Shown here one piece after another: positions 49,873 through 59,535 of a stretch of DNA of 64,000 nucleotides. The DNA comes from Chromatiaceae bacterium. GTDB lineage: Bacteria; Pseudomonadota; Gammaproteobacteria; Chromatiales; Chromatiaceae. The DNA lies in NCBI GenBank assembly GCA_024235215.1, contig JACKMU010000004.1, positions 62,001 to 126,000 on the forward strand. The letters run 5' to 3'. The notes beneath the pieces were generated by a model. The model was not told the origin of the DNA. It saw nothing but the letters and a program-made list of their open reading frames with translations, and did not search any database. Position 1 is the stretch's first letter. Each line of letters starts with the position of its first letter. A program made the translations under genes and the position numbers.

Positions 49873-51934
49873 GTGCGCCGATCTTTTGTTTGAACTCGGC
49901 ACCGAAGAGCTGCCACCAACCGCGCTGAAACGGCTTTCGGAGGCACTTACCAACGAGTTCACCACTGGTCTCAATCGCGTCGGCCTGACGCATGGAGAGG
50001 TGACACCGTTTGCCACCCCAAGGCGTCTCGGCCTGCTGATCAGAGCGTGCGCGCTGCAGCAACCGGACAGGGAGACAGAACGGCGCGGCCCAGCACTGCA
50101 GGCCGCCTTCGATAAAGCGGGTAATCCCACCAATGCAGCCAAAGGGTTCGCCAAGTCCTGCGGCACCGAAGTGGATCAACTGTTTAGAATCAACACCGAC
50201 AAGGGTGAGTGGCTTGCCTACCGCCTGATCGAAACCGGTAAGTCGGCTGCAGAACTGCTGCCCGAAATTGCGGAAACGGCACTAAACCGGCTGCCGATAC
50301 CCAAACGGATGCGCTGGGGCGCTTCGGAAGCGCTGTTCGTCAGGCCAGTCCATTGGCTGCTTTTTCTACACGGTGAAGCTGTAGTGCCCTGCACCATTCT
50401 CGACGCCCAAGCGGATCGTTACACCTATGGGCACCGCTTCCATCACCCGAATGCAATAGCGATAGAGCGTCCGATGGAATATCGCGAAAAATTGCAAAAC
50501 GAAGGCGTAGTAATCGCTCACTTCGAGCAGCGCATGGAAAAAATCCGAGAACAGGTGGAAACCACAGCGGCTGCATTGAAAGGCAGAGCTGAGATCGATC
50601 CTGAGCTACTGAGTGAGGTGACGGCGCTGGTAGAATGGCCAGTGCCAATCGCCGCAAGTTTCGAAGAGGAGTATCTGCAGGTTCCACAGGAAGCGCTGAT
50701 TCTGACGATGAAGAAGAACCAGAAATATTTTCACCTGGTTGACGCTCAGAATCAGCTGCTGAACCATTTCATTACAATCGCCAACATCGTCAGCCCTACT
50801 CCCGATGTGATTCGGGAGGGCAATGAACGGGTGATTCGTCCAAGACTCAGTGATGCCATGTTTTTTTGGCAACAGGACGGAAAGCGCCGGCTCGAATCTC
50901 ACCAGGAGTCTCTCAAATCGGTTGTTTTCCAGCTCAAACTTGGCACCCTGTATGACAAGTCAGAGAGAGTATCCAAACTGGCAGCACTGATCGCCGCAGA
51001 GATTGGAGGTGATGAACAACTGGCTGCCCGCGCGGCACTGCTCAGTCGTTGCGATCTTATGACCCATATGGTTGGAGAGTTCCCCGAATTGCAGGGGATC
51101 ATGGGTCGCTATCAGGCCAGGCGCGATGGTGAACAGGAAGAGCTAGCAAAATCCATGGAAGAGTTCTATATGCCACGTTTTTCCGGAGATCATCTTGCCC
51201 GCACCAGGACCGGTATTGCCATCTCGATCGCTGACCGGCTAGACACGCTGGTGGGCATCTTTGGCATCGGCCAGAAGCCCACCGGTGACAAGGATCCTTT
51301 CGCTTTGCGCCGCGCCGCGTTGGGCGTATTGCGCAATTTGAAAGAGCACGCCTTGCCACTGGGCCTGCGGAACCTGCTTAAAACCAGTGCGGAGCATCTG
51401 CAAAGTTGTATCGCAACTTCAAATGTCGAGGAGGATGTTTACATCTTCATGTTGGAGAGGCTTAAAGGCCTTTACCAGGATGAAGGGGTTTCAGTCAACG
51501 TATTCGAAGCGGTAGCAGCGGTCGATCCGTTGACCATAGCTGATTTCGATCGACGCATCCGCGCCGTGCTAACTTTTGAAAAATTGCCCGAGGCAGAGGC
51601 ACTTGCCGCTGCAAATAAACGCATAAGTAATATCCTCAAGAAATCCGGAGAAAAACCAGGGAAGGAAGTTTCGATTGCGCTGTTCGAATCCAACGAGGAA
51701 CTTGAGTTATATCAGCAGATCAGCACCGAGGCGGAACAGATTGCACCGCTGCAGGCAGCCTCTGAATATACCAAGATCCTGATTGCGTTAGCCAAGTTGC
51801 GTGAGTCGGTGGATCTCTTTTTCGATAAAGTGATGGTCATGGCGGAAGATCCCTTGGTTCGCGACAATCGTCTGGCGCTGCTCTACCAGCTCAACCGTCT
51901 GTTCCTTGGAGTGGCTGATATTTCACGCATTTGA
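49865..51934 (+). CDS. glyS: glycyl-tRNA synthetase beta subunit
   Basis: tRNA-binding subunit of 689 residues. Starts at ATG 49865 (MSECADLLFELGTEELPPTALK, the canonical N-terminus), overlapping the glyQ stop; the frame further upstream is glyQ. Motifs: TPRRLGLLI, YGHRFHHP, VPQEALILTMKKNQKYF and the C-terminal anticodon-binding region with FFDKVMVMAEDPLVRDNRL. Full length. Confidence 0.97.
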   Translation: MSECADLLFELGTEELPPTALKRLSEALTNEFTTGLNRVGLTHGEVTPFATPRRLGLLIRACALQQPDRETERRGPALQAAFDKAGNPTNAAKGFAKSCGTEVDQLFRINTDKGEWLAYRLIETGKSAAELLPEIAETALNRLPIPKRMRWGASEALFVRPVHWLLFLHGEAVVPCTILDAQADRYTYGHRFHHPNAIAIERPMEYREKLQNEGVVIAHFEQRMEKIREQVETTAAALKGRAEIDPELLSEVTALVEWPVPIAASFEEEYLQVPQEALILTMKKNQKYFHLVDAQNQLLNHFITIANIVSPTPDVIREGNERVIRPRLSDAMFFWQQDGKRRLESHQESLKSVVFQLKLGTLYDKSERVSKLAALIAAEIGGDEQLAARAALLSRCDLMTHMVGEFPELQGIMGRYQARRDGEQEELAKSMEEFYMPRFSGDHLARTRTGIAISIADRLDTLVGIFGIGQKPTGDKDPFALRRAALGVLRNLKEHALPLGLRNLLKTSAEHLQSCIATSNVEEDVYIFMLERLKGLYQDEGVSVNVFEAVAAVDPLTIADFDRRIRAVLTFEKLPEAEALAAANKRISNILKKSGEKPGKEVSIALFESNEELELYQQISTEAEQIAPLQAASEYTKILIALAKLRESVDLFFDKVMVMAEDPLVRDNRLALLYQLNRLFLGVADISRI

Positions 51935-51987
51935 GATTAAAGCTCTTGGATAAAAAGAACGTAGTCAATCAATTTTCCTGGTCCGCG

Positions 51988-52309
51988 ATGTTGCAGCAGG
52001 TCCAACAGTTTCACGACAAAATATAGATTGAGTGAAACTGGCGGAGAGGATTTGACCCATAGGATAGCGTTGATGGCCGAGGAGTTGGGCGAAATTTCAG
52101 CCTGTGTCACCAAAGGTCGTCCAGCTGACGAGTTGGCAGAAGAGGTTGCAGATCTTTTCATATTGGTAATCGGAACAGCGATCGCTGCAAAATTTGATCT
52201 AAACCGTGCTTTCTGGGACAAAATGGAGAGACTGATGCAACGGGAATCACGCGTCATTAACGGAACGACCCGTGTGTCAGAGTTTCGCGACCAAAGCAAA
52301 GATAGTTAG
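51988..52309 (+). pseudogene. MazG-family pyrophosphohydrolase gene with a +1 frameshift
   Basis: A MazG-like frame read from TTG 51946 or ATG 51988 gives AMLQQVQQFHDK and stops at TAG 52024. Dropping one base from the run of four A at 52018-52021 restores the family reading HDKYRLSETGGEDLTHRIALM and continues to 52309 with the metal-binding helices AEELGEIS and EEVADLFILVIG. The 3' part is open from TTG 52028 (93 residues) and would lack the N-terminal helix. So it is either a recent one-base insertion, a sequencing error or a programmed slip at AAAA. It lies between glyS and gmhB. Confidence 0.75.
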
Positions 52310-52333
52310 TACTGACTATCATGAGAAAAGCTG

Positions 52334-52870
52334 ATGAAACTGATTATTCTGGATCGAGATGGTGTAATCAACCAGGATTCAAAAGCCTATATCAAGTCAC
52401 CCGATGAATGGATCCCGATTCCCGGAAGTTTGCAAGCCATCGCTTATCTCAATCAGTCCGGATTTCGGGTGGTGATAGCCACCAATCAATCCGGATTGGC
52501 CAGAGGGCTGTTCGATATAGACACGCTCAATGCGATACATCGAAAAATGCAACAGGAACTTAGTAAGATCGGTGGTCATATTGATGGCATTTTTTTCTGC
52601 CCACATGGCCCGGAAGCGCAGTGTCTTTGCCGTAAACCTCAACCAGGAATGCTAATTCAGGCCAGCCAGCGTTTCCTCTGCGAAGCCAGTACCATCCTTT
52701 GCATAGGTGACAGTCTGCGGGATATCGAAGCAGCTGAACGCTTTGGTGCCAGATCCGCTCTGGTGCTTACCGGCAATGGTGTCGCAACACGAGAAGCAAT
52801 TCAGCACAAGAAAAATATTGCCGTTTACAATGACCTTGCCGCGGCGGTACAGGGTCTATTGAACGGATAA
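52334..52870 (+). CDS. gmhB: D-glycero-beta-D-manno-heptose 1,7-bisphosphate 7-phosphatase
   Basis: HAD-family phosphatase of the ADP-heptose pathway for LPS inner core. 178 residues. Nucleophile and acid/base are D7 and D9 in LDRDGVIN; ATNQSGLARG is motif II; CIGDSLRDIEAAERFGA is motif IV. A structural zinc site is formed by CPHGPEAQCLC. Next is plsC, 10 bases downstream, as in other gammaproteobacteria. Confidence 0.95.
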   Translation: MKLIILDRDGVINQDSKAYIKSPDEWIPIPGSLQAIAYLNQSGFRVVIATNQSGLARGLFDIDTLNAIHRKMQQELSKIGGHIDGIFFCPHGPEAQCLCRKPQPGMLIQASQRFLCEASTILCIGDSLRDIEAAERFGARSALVLTGNGVATREAIQHKKNIAVYNDLAAAVQGLLNG

Positions 52871-52880
52871 AACCGATACT

Positions 52881-53615
52881 ATGATTCTTTTCAGATCTAT
52901 TATTTTTTTTGTCTTGATGGTGGTCAATACCGCTCTTTTTGGACTCTATCTGGCTACAGCGGGCTGGCTGCTACCTTTCAGTGGTCGTTCAAAAGTAGCC
53001 AACCTTTGGGCGCGTTCCAACCTGGCGTTGCTTAAAATCATCTGCGGCCTCACCTACGAGGTGGTTGGTCAGGAGAATATTCCTATCGTTAACACCATTG
53101 TTCTCTCAAAACACCAATCCGCTTGGGAGACTATTGCGTTACGATGTATTTTACCACCAGAACAGACCTGGGTATTGAAACGAGAATTGATGCGGATACC
53201 TATATTCGGCTGGGCACTTGCCGCCGCTGAACCTATAGCGATAGATCGCAAATCGGGCCGCAGAGCGGCTAGTCAGATCATAGAACTTGGGTACAAACGT
53301 CTCAAGCAGGGACGGACTGTGGTGATATTTCCCGAAGGAACCCGGGTAGCACCCGGAAATCGCAAGAAATATGGCATTGGAGGTGCGTTGCTAGCAGAGA
53401 AAACCGGTTACTCAGTTCTACCGGTTGCGCACAATGCGGGAATTTTCTGGCGCCGCCGCGGAATCAAAAAGTATCCTGGAACCATCAATGTGGTTATCGG
53501 GCCAGTAATAGAGAGTAACGGTTTGAGTGCCGTGGAGATCAACAAACGAGCGGAAAACTGGATAGAGAACACTTTGGCAGCGCTGCCACAAGAGAGGGTG
53601 AACGGCCAGTTGTAG
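52881..53615 (+). CDS. plsC: 1-acyl-sn-glycerol-3-phosphate acyltransferase
   Basis: Membrane acyltransferase making phosphatidic acid. 244 residues. An N-terminal TM segment (IIFFVLMVVNTALFGLYLAT) leads into the acyltransferase motifs: H78-Q-S-A-W-E83, the H-x4-D/E catalytic pair with Glu in place of Asp, as in the lysophospholipid branch found after glyS-gmhB; and FPEGTRVAPG. Cytoplasmic-face active site. Convergent with the AlaX gene; the 143-bp gap shows no terminator. Confidence 0.92.
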   Translation: MILFRSIIFFVLMVVNTALFGLYLATAGWLLPFSGRSKVANLWARSNLALLKIICGLTYEVVGQENIPIVNTIVLSKHQSAWETIALRCILPPEQTWVLKRELMRIPIFGWALAAAEPIAIDRKSGRRAASQIIELGYKRLKQGRTVVIFPEGTRVAPGNRKKYGIGGALLAEKTGYSVLPVAHNAGIFWRRRGIKKYPGTINVVIGPVIESNGLSAVEINKRAENWIENTLAALPQERVNGQL

Positions 53616-53758
53616 TCCGGTAAAAATATAGGTACCCCACTGAAACACATAGAATGCAATAGCTCAGCGTAACCCTCGACTACTAAATCGGCTATTCCCA
53701 GTCTTTAAATATATTTGGTAAATGGCTTGAAAGTCTATATATTCCAGGTAGTAAGTAT

Positions 53759-54472
53759 TCACTCACTTGAAGTAAACTCCAATATGATCCGTCGGTTGTA
53801 TCTACCCTTTTTCTCTATTTTTTTCACCCTGACAGGACCAATTTCGGAGGTTGAAGCCACATGAGTTCCTCCGCACGGTTGCAGATCTACCCCTTCAAAT
53901 TCGACCAACCTGACGCTGCCACTCCCGGTAGGTGGCTGCACAGACATAGTTCTCACCAACTCTGGCTGACACTCCAACTCACTATCAGTTATCCAGCGCA
54001 TCCGCATTTTGTGGTCTTCTTTGATCAGTCGATTCAGTTCTCTCTCAATGAATAACTTGTCTGGTGGTTCAGGCAGATCAAAATCAAGCCGCGCGCTGCC
54101 ATCGCGGATCGATCCTCCGGTTACACCGGCAGGTATGATGGCACAAAGCAGATGCATACAACTGTGCATTCGCATTAAACGATAACGCCTTTCCCAATCA
54201 ACTAAGAGTTCCACTTGTTCTCCTATTATGGGTGACTCTCCATCATCCTGCAGCAGATGAATATGCTCTCCGGTCTCCTTATCCTTCAGTGTGTCAATAA
54301 CTGTCAACAGGCTGCCATCTGATCGGACTATTCTGCCTGTGTCCCCTGGTTGTCCACCACTCAATGGGTAGAATACGGTTTGGTCGAATTGAACTCCTCG
54401 ATCGTCCACCTCTGTCACCCTGGCTGGACAAGATGCTAAGTACCCATCGCTCCGGAATAGTTCTTTTGTCAT
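53759..54472 (-). CDS. alanyl-tRNA editing protein (AlaX)
   Basis: Free-standing trans-editing enzyme that removes serine or glycine from mischarged tRNA-Ala. 237 residues, AlaX-M-like: a short beta domain (VFYPLSGGQPGDTG) followed by the AlaRS editing domain. The zinc site is complete: H103-x3-H107 (HSCMH) and C200-x3-H204 (CGGTH). No aminoacylation domain. It ends convergent with plsC and lies upstream of nothing coupled; gyrB is on the same strand, 130 bases away. Confidence 0.93.
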   Translation of the reverse strand: MTKELFRSDGYLASCPARVTEVDDRGVQFDQTVFYPLSGGQPGDTGRIVRSDGSLLTVIDTLKDKETGEHIHLLQDDGESPIIGEQVELLVDWERRYRLMRMHSCMHLLCAIIPAGVTGGSIRDGSARLDFDLPEPPDKLFIERELNRLIKEDHKMRMRWITDSELECQPELVRTMSVQPPTGSGSVRLVEFEGVDLQPCGGTHVASTSEIGPVRVKKIEKKGRYNRRIILEFTSSE

Positions 54473-54602
54473 TTGCTACTATCCATCTGGTAGAGAAAAG
54501 AGAAATCGAGCAACAGGTACATCCAATATTACGAGTTCAGTCAATACCACTTACGGTGGATCACAATGCCAATTCAGAATATGCCCAGCTTCGTTGTTGA
54601 TT

Positions 54603-57008
54603 TCAGATATCCAGAAATTCCACCGACAGTGCATTCTTCTCGATGAAATCTCGTCTCGGTTCCACTTGGTCACCCATCAGCGTTGTAAAAACTTCATCTG
54701 CCCCTATTGCATCTTCTATATTGACTCTCAGCAATCGACGTACTTCTGGATCCATTGTGGTCTCCCACAGCTGTTCCGGATTCATCTCACCAAGCCCTTT
54801 GTAACGTTGTATATGCTGGCCCCGCTTTGCCTCGTCCATCAGCCATTCAAGTGCTTGCTCGAAGCTGTTTACTTGCTCAGACTTTTCACCACGCGTGATG
54901 CGCGAACCATCAATCAGAAGACCATCCAAACGGGCACCTAACTCAGAGAGCTTTCTATACTCACTCGTTTGAAAGAAATCGATTGGAAAATGTGACTCAC
55001 TACTGATTCCATGCACCCAATGAGAAACGACAATCTCCTCAGATTCAACCTCTCCACCACTGCGGTATTTAAGCTTGTAATAGGATGAGGCACTTTTTTC
55101 TATATTGAGGCGCCCTTCCAGTTCTACCAACCATCTCGTGAATTGTTCTCCGTTAGTCAACAACTGTTCATCCACACGTGGCATATAGATCAATTTGTTC
55201 AGTACCAAATCATTATATTTCCGCGAGAGTCGTTTTATGGTGGATTTGACAGAATTAAACTGCAATGCAATTGATTCGAGAGTTTCTCCGGAGAGAGGAG
55301 GCGCCTCCTTACTCACAAAGAGAAAAGCGTTGTCTAAAGCCGTCTGCAACAAGTATCTATCCAAATCAGCATCATCTTTCAGATAATTCTCCTGTTTTCC
55401 TTTTTTTATCTTGTAAAGCGGTGGTTGCGCGATATATACATGTCCACGCTCAATCAACTCAGGCATCTGTCGGTAGAAAAACGTCAACAACAAAGTTCTG
55501 ATATGTGCTCCATCCACATCCGCATCGGTCATGATGATAATTCGATGATAGCGGAGTTTATCCGCATTAAACTCTTCCCTGCCGATTCCGCATCCAAGCG
55601 CAGTAATCAGGGTTCCTACCTCAACCGAAGATATCATCTTGTCGAAACGAGCCCGTTCTACGTTGAGTATTTTCCCTTTGAGTGGAAGAATCGCCTGATG
55701 TCGTCGATCCCTGCCCTGTTTTGCCGAGCCACCAGCGGAATCACCCTCAACAAGATAAATTTCAGACTTTGACGGATCTTTCTCCTGGCAGTCGGCCAAT
55801 TTACCCGGTAGCCCGGCGACATCCAATACACCTTTGCGTCTGGTCATCTCACGTGCTCTACGTGCGGCCTCCCGTGCTCTTGCAGCATCCAGCATTTTCC
55901 CGGCAATTGCTTTCGCATCATTCGGATTCTCCATGAGAAACTCACCAAGTTTCTCTGCCATTACCGCTTCTACGATTCCTTTTACCTCTGAAGATACCAA
56001 CTTGTCTTTGGTCTGTGATGAAAACTTCGGATCAGGTACTTTTACAGAGAGCACGGCAGTCAAACCTTCACGCGCATCATCACCAACAGTCGTAACGGTC
56101 TGCTTCTTCATCAATCCTTCTGTTTCAATGTATTGGTTGAGTGTCCTTGTCAACCCTGAGCGAAAACCTGCCAGGTGAGTACCGCCATCTTTTTGAGGAA
56201 TTGTATTGGTGAAACAGTAAATATTTTCCTGATATGATTCATTCCACTGCATGGCAAGATCGACGATAACACCATTCTTCTCTACAGAGAAGGCGATCAG
56301 GTTATCGTGTAACGGTGTCTTTTTGCGATTTAAATGCTCTACAAAAGAAGCAATTCCCCCTTCATACTCAAACACATCTTCCCGATCTTTCACTTCATCT
56401 GTCAGTAATATCCGTACTCCAGAGTTCAAAAAAGAGAGTTCTCTGAGGCGCTTTGCCAGGATTTCATAATGATATTCAATATTTTTAAATATCGTTTCAC
56501 TCGCCTTAAAAGTTACAATGGTTCCTGTCTTATCGGAATCCCCTGTCTCTTTCAAAGGGGCTAAGGGTTCGCCAAGGTGATACTCCTGTTGGAAAACTTT
56601 ACCTTGGCGATGAATTACCAACTTTAGATAATCTGAGAGTGCATTGACCACTGAAACTCCGACACCGTGTAAACCGCCGGAAACTTTATAAGAGGCATCA
56701 TCAAATTTCCCTCCTGCATGAAGAACAGTCATTATCACTTCTGCTGCTGATCTCTGCTCTTCCGGGTGGATATCAACCGGTATTCCTCTACCATTGTCGG
56801 AAACTGAAATTAAATTGTCGTCATGAAGGGTCACTTTAATTTCGCTACAATACCCCGCAAGTGCCTCATCTATTGAGTTATCCACGACCTCAAAAACCAT
56901 ATGGTGAAGTCCGGTTCCGTCATCGGTATCACCAATATACATACCCGGTCTTTTTCTTACTGCATCGAGTCCTTTCAGTACTTTGATGTTCGATGAGTTG
57001 TAACTCAT
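54603..57008 (-). CDS. gyrB: DNA gyrase subunit B
   Basis: ATPase subunit of DNA gyrase; with GyrA introduces negative supercoils. 801 residues, full length. GHKL ATPase motifs (VVDNSIDEALAGY, GRGIPVD, GGLHGVGVSVVNALS), then the TOPRIM segment with EGDSAGGSAKQGRDR near residue 415 and DADVDGAHIR. The C-terminal GYRB motif IQRYKGLGEMNPEQLWETTM is present (in part). It is AT-rich in codon choice compared with the genes to the left, as is the rest of the gyrB-dnaA block. Order gyrB-recF-dnaN-dnaA is the standard one. Confidence 0.98.
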   Translation of the reverse strand: MSYNSSNIKVLKGLDAVRKRPGMYIGDTDDGTGLHHMVFEVVDNSIDEALAGYCSEIKVTLHDDNLISVSDNGRGIPVDIHPEEQRSAAEVIMTVLHAGGKFDDASYKVSGGLHGVGVSVVNALSDYLKLVIHRQGKVFQQEYHLGEPLAPLKETGDSDKTGTIVTFKASETIFKNIEYHYEILAKRLRELSFLNSGVRILLTDEVKDREDVFEYEGGIASFVEHLNRKKTPLHDNLIAFSVEKNGVIVDLAMQWNESYQENIYCFTNTIPQKDGGTHLAGFRSGLTRTLNQYIETEGLMKKQTVTTVGDDAREGLTAVLSVKVPDPKFSSQTKDKLVSSEVKGIVEAVMAEKLGEFLMENPNDAKAIAGKMLDAARAREAARRAREMTRRKGVLDVAGLPGKLADCQEKDPSKSEIYLVEGDSAGGSAKQGRDRRHQAILPLKGKILNVERARFDKMISSVEVGTLITALGCGIGREEFNADKLRYHRIIIMTDADVDGAHIRTLLLTFFYRQMPELIERGHVYIAQPPLYKIKKGKQENYLKDDADLDRYLLQTALDNAFLFVSKEAPPLSGETLESIALQFNSVKSTIKRLSRKYNDLVLNKLIYMPRVDEQLLTNGEQFTRWLVELEGRLNIEKSASSYYKLKYRSGGEVESEEIVVSHWVHGISSESHFPIDFFQTSEYRKLSELGARLDGLLIDGSRITRGEKSEQVNSFEQALEWLMDEAKRGQHIQRYKGLGEMNPEQLWETTMDPEVRRLLRVNIEDAIGADEVFTTLMGDQVEPRRDFIEKNALSVEFLDI

Positions 57009-57094
57009 TGGGTACTCCTAAATGTACTTGCCGATAACAAGCATTGAAAAAATACAAAAAATTTCTGCCCGCACCAGGAGAAGATGGTGGATGA

Positions 57095-58162
57095 TTATAC
57101 ACTTAGATCTTTGATCTCTCCCTGTTCCACGTGGAACAATTTGACCGACTGCCGTGTTAAGAGCCTGTGTGAATTCGAGGTCGTTAGGAATACCTGTCCT
57201 GCGTGATCACTCAGATTACTCAGTATCTTTTCAGCGTTTATTCCATCTAGTTCTACTGAGAAATCGTCCACAAGAAGAATCGGGAAGGATTCGATATGAT
57301 TTTTAATGATATTCGCTTGGGCGAGGAAAAGTGCATATATAACAATCTTCAATTCTCCACGTGATCCCCACTTTCCAAGTGGTGTCTTTCCTATTCGAAA
57401 AGTAACATCTGCTCTGTGAGGTCCAAAACGGGTGTGTTGTCGAATTTTGTCTCCCTCAAAGCTCTCTTCCAAAGACTCCTCGAATGTTTTCTCTTTCGGC
57501 CATCCCTGATAAAACCCAATATCCGGCCTTAACACACTTGCAAGATTATCTAATTGAATTTTAAACTCTTGGTTAAGAGCTAAAAAATACGCTTTGCGTA
57601 ACTGATCAACTCTATCTCCCGACTCTACAATTTCTCTGTCCCACACTTTTGCCAATACTGGATTTTCTTTTAACGCACGGTTTCTTTGCGTAAGTGCACG
57701 TTGATAACGCGAAGAATAATATTGGTATTGATGTTCCACGTGGAACACTCCCCATTCTATAAATCTCCTTCGTATACTAGAGCCTGTATCTACTATTTCA
57801 TGAGAACGGGGAGTAATTATTTGAATAGGTGTCTCTCTTGCGATTTGAGAAAGTTTATAAACTTTCTGACCGTTTAATCTTACTTGGCACCCTAGGTGGG
57901 AACAATTGATACCTATTTCTGTTCTTTCTGCTTTATTTCTTTTTTTTCCATAAACTGTAAACGAACTCTGCCCCTTCGATACGACATTTATTAACTGATT
58001 GTCCCTAAATGATCTTCCTCGACCCAGTATGTATATCGCTTCCAGAACAGATGTTTTTCCACTGCCATTATTTCCCAAAAACAGATTTATTCCTTTATCG
58101 GGTGAAATTTCGCATTCTTGCAGATTCCGCAGGTTACTGATTCTGATAAGCTCAAACGCCAT
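57095..58162 (-). CDS. recF: DNA replication and repair protein RecF
   Basis: SMC-like ATPase that loads RecA at gaps. 355 residues. Walker A is GNNGSGKTS at about residues 30-38; the ABC signature region (WGSRGELKIVIYALFLAQA) and Walker B (PILLVDDFSVELD) follow. Two perfect 16-bp parS palindromes lie inside the reading frame, encoding LFHVEQ and VFHVEH. The 56-base gap to dnaN is very AT-rich. Confidence 0.95.
   Translation of the reverse strand: MAFELIRISNLRNLQECEISPDKGINLFLGNNGSGKTSVLEAIYILGRGRSFRDNQLINVVSKGQSSFTVYGKKRNKAERTEIGINCSHLGCQVRLNGQKVYKLSQIARETPIQIITPRSHEIVDTGSSIRRRFIEWGVFHVEHQYQYYSSRYQRALTQRNRALKENPVLAKVWDREIVESGDRVDQLRKAYFLALNQEFKIQLDNLASVLRPDIGFYQGWPKEKTFEESLEESFEGDKIRQHTRFGPHRADVTFRIGKTPLGKWGSRGELKIVIYALFLAQANIIKNHIESFPILLVDDFSVELDGINAEKILSNLSDHAGQVFLTTSNSHRLLTRQSVKLFHVEQGEIKDLSV
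57123..57138. other. parS site 1 (ParB/Spo0J binding)
   Basis: TGTTCCACGTGGAACA, a perfect 16-bp palindrome identical to the parS form common in gammaproteobacteria. It lies near the 3' end of recF. It would load ParB to spread over the origin region and guide chromosome segregation. Confidence 0.92.
57732..57747. other. parS site 2 (ParB/Spo0J binding)
   Basis: A second perfect copy of TGTTCCACGTGGAACA inside recF, 609 bp from the first. Two sites this close to dnaA/dnaN support the placing of the origin here. Confidence 0.92.
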
Positions 58163-58218
58163 TTTATGACATGCTTATCTGTAAGTATTATAGCCGTATT
58201 TTTCTGTTTTCCTTTTTC

Positions 58219-59313
58219 TCATAGTCTCATTGGCATAATTACATACTGATTGTTCGAAGAAGACTCTTCTTCCACCAGGCAACTACTGTTCGAATCGTTC
58301 AATAGAAGTTTTACTCTATCTGTCTCCAATACATTTAAAACTTCTATTAAATATCCTACATTGAAGCCAATAATCAGTTCTTCTCCTTGATATTCAATTT
58401 CCAGCTCCTCTTTTGCCTCTTCTTGTTCTGGATTGTGGGCAAGTAGTTCCAAGTAATTATTAGTTAATTTAAATCTAATTCCCCGATACTTTTCGTTTGA
58501 GAGGATAGCTGTTCTATAAAGGGCATCTTTTAGAGATTCCCTATCTGCAAACACTATCTTTTCTGAATTTTCTGGTATGACTCTGTTGTAATCCGGGAAC
58601 TTTCCATCAACTAACTTTGATGTGAAATTTGTACAACCGATATTCAGGCGAATGTGATTTGGACTTATTTCAACAGATACAATTTCACTGACGTCATTGA
58701 GCAATTTTGCCAGTTCAATTACCGCTTTTCTTGGAATTATCACCTGAAACTCAGGTGCCTGTTCAATCGCGTTTTCACTTGTCGCCAATCGATGACCATC
58801 TGTAGCAACAGTACGTATTCTCCCTTCTCTTACTTCGAGCAACATTCCGTTGAGATAATAGCGAACATCCTGCTGGGCCATTGCAAAATGTGTTTTTTCA
58901 ATTAATTTCTTCAGTGTGTTTCCTGAAACCGAAAATCGATTGATAGCGACAGTTGGTTCGATTAAAGGATAATCTTTTGCTGGCAATGTGCCGAGCGTAA
59001 ATCTGCTTGCACCTGAGACGACTGTCATTCTTTCTCCTTCAAGAATGATTTTTATCTCAGAGTTTTCAGGTAGCGCTCTACAAATGTCAATCATCTTTCT
59101 CGCTGGCACTGTGATATCCAGTTCTCCATCCGCTTGAACTTGCGCAGATGTTTTCATCTCCACTTCCAGATCCGTTGCTGTAATAAACAGTGTTTCTCCC
59201 CGTAGATTGAGCAGAATATTAGCAAGTATCGGTAACGTCTGCCGTCTCTCTACAACTCCGCCAACCTGTTGCAGAGGTTCCAACAACACCGATTTATTTG
59301 TCATGATCTTCAT
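58219..59313 (-). CDS. dnaN: DNA polymerase III sliding clamp (beta)
   Basis: Ring-shaped processivity clamp that holds polymerases on DNA. 364 residues: three structurally repeated domains, with the conserved N-terminal LEPLQQVGGVVERRQTLPIL and a C-terminal YVIMPMRL, which is the hydrophobic pocket-end typical of the family. AT-rich coding. The gap to dnaA (59314-59535) holds a one-mismatch DnaA box. Confidence 0.97.
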   Translation of the reverse strand: MKIMTNKSVLLEPLQQVGGVVERRQTLPILANILLNLRGETLFITATDLEVEMKTSAQVQADGELDITVPARKMIDICRALPENSEIKIILEGERMTVVSGASRFTLGTLPAKDYPLIEPTVAINRFSVSGNTLKKLIEKTHFAMAQQDVRYYLNGMLLEVREGRIRTVATDGHRLATSENAIEQAPEFQVIIPRKAVIELAKLLNDVSEIVSVEISPNHIRLNIGCTNFTSKLVDGKFPDYNRVIPENSEKIVFADRESLKDALYRTAILSNEKYRGIRFKLTNNYLELLAHNPEQEEAKEELEIEYQGEELIIGFNVGYLIEVLNVLETDRVKLLLNDSNSSCLVEEESSSNNQYVIMPMRL

Positions 59314-59535
59314 CTTGAAGCTCTCTCAATCATAAATTCTTAAAAATATATATTTTACTGTTATTATTACATCAGCTTGATCGGTGGATAATTACATATT
59401 TTATTTTAATTTACAGATAGTTGAATGCTATCTTTAAGACAGAAAGCTGGATATTTTTACTTAGTACCCTGTTATGATTCTGTGTGTAAATTAAAGATTA
59501 TTTCTCGTCCGTTTTTTATTAACAGCTTATTAAGA
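59314..59535. other. AT-rich dnaA-dnaN gap
   Basis: Strongly AT-rich. It contains a DnaA-box variant, TTATCCACC on the minus strand (59383-59391), and GATC sites. In Pseudomonas the dnaA-dnaN gap can act as an autonomously replicating element; here the box count is too low to be sure. Confidence 0.35.
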
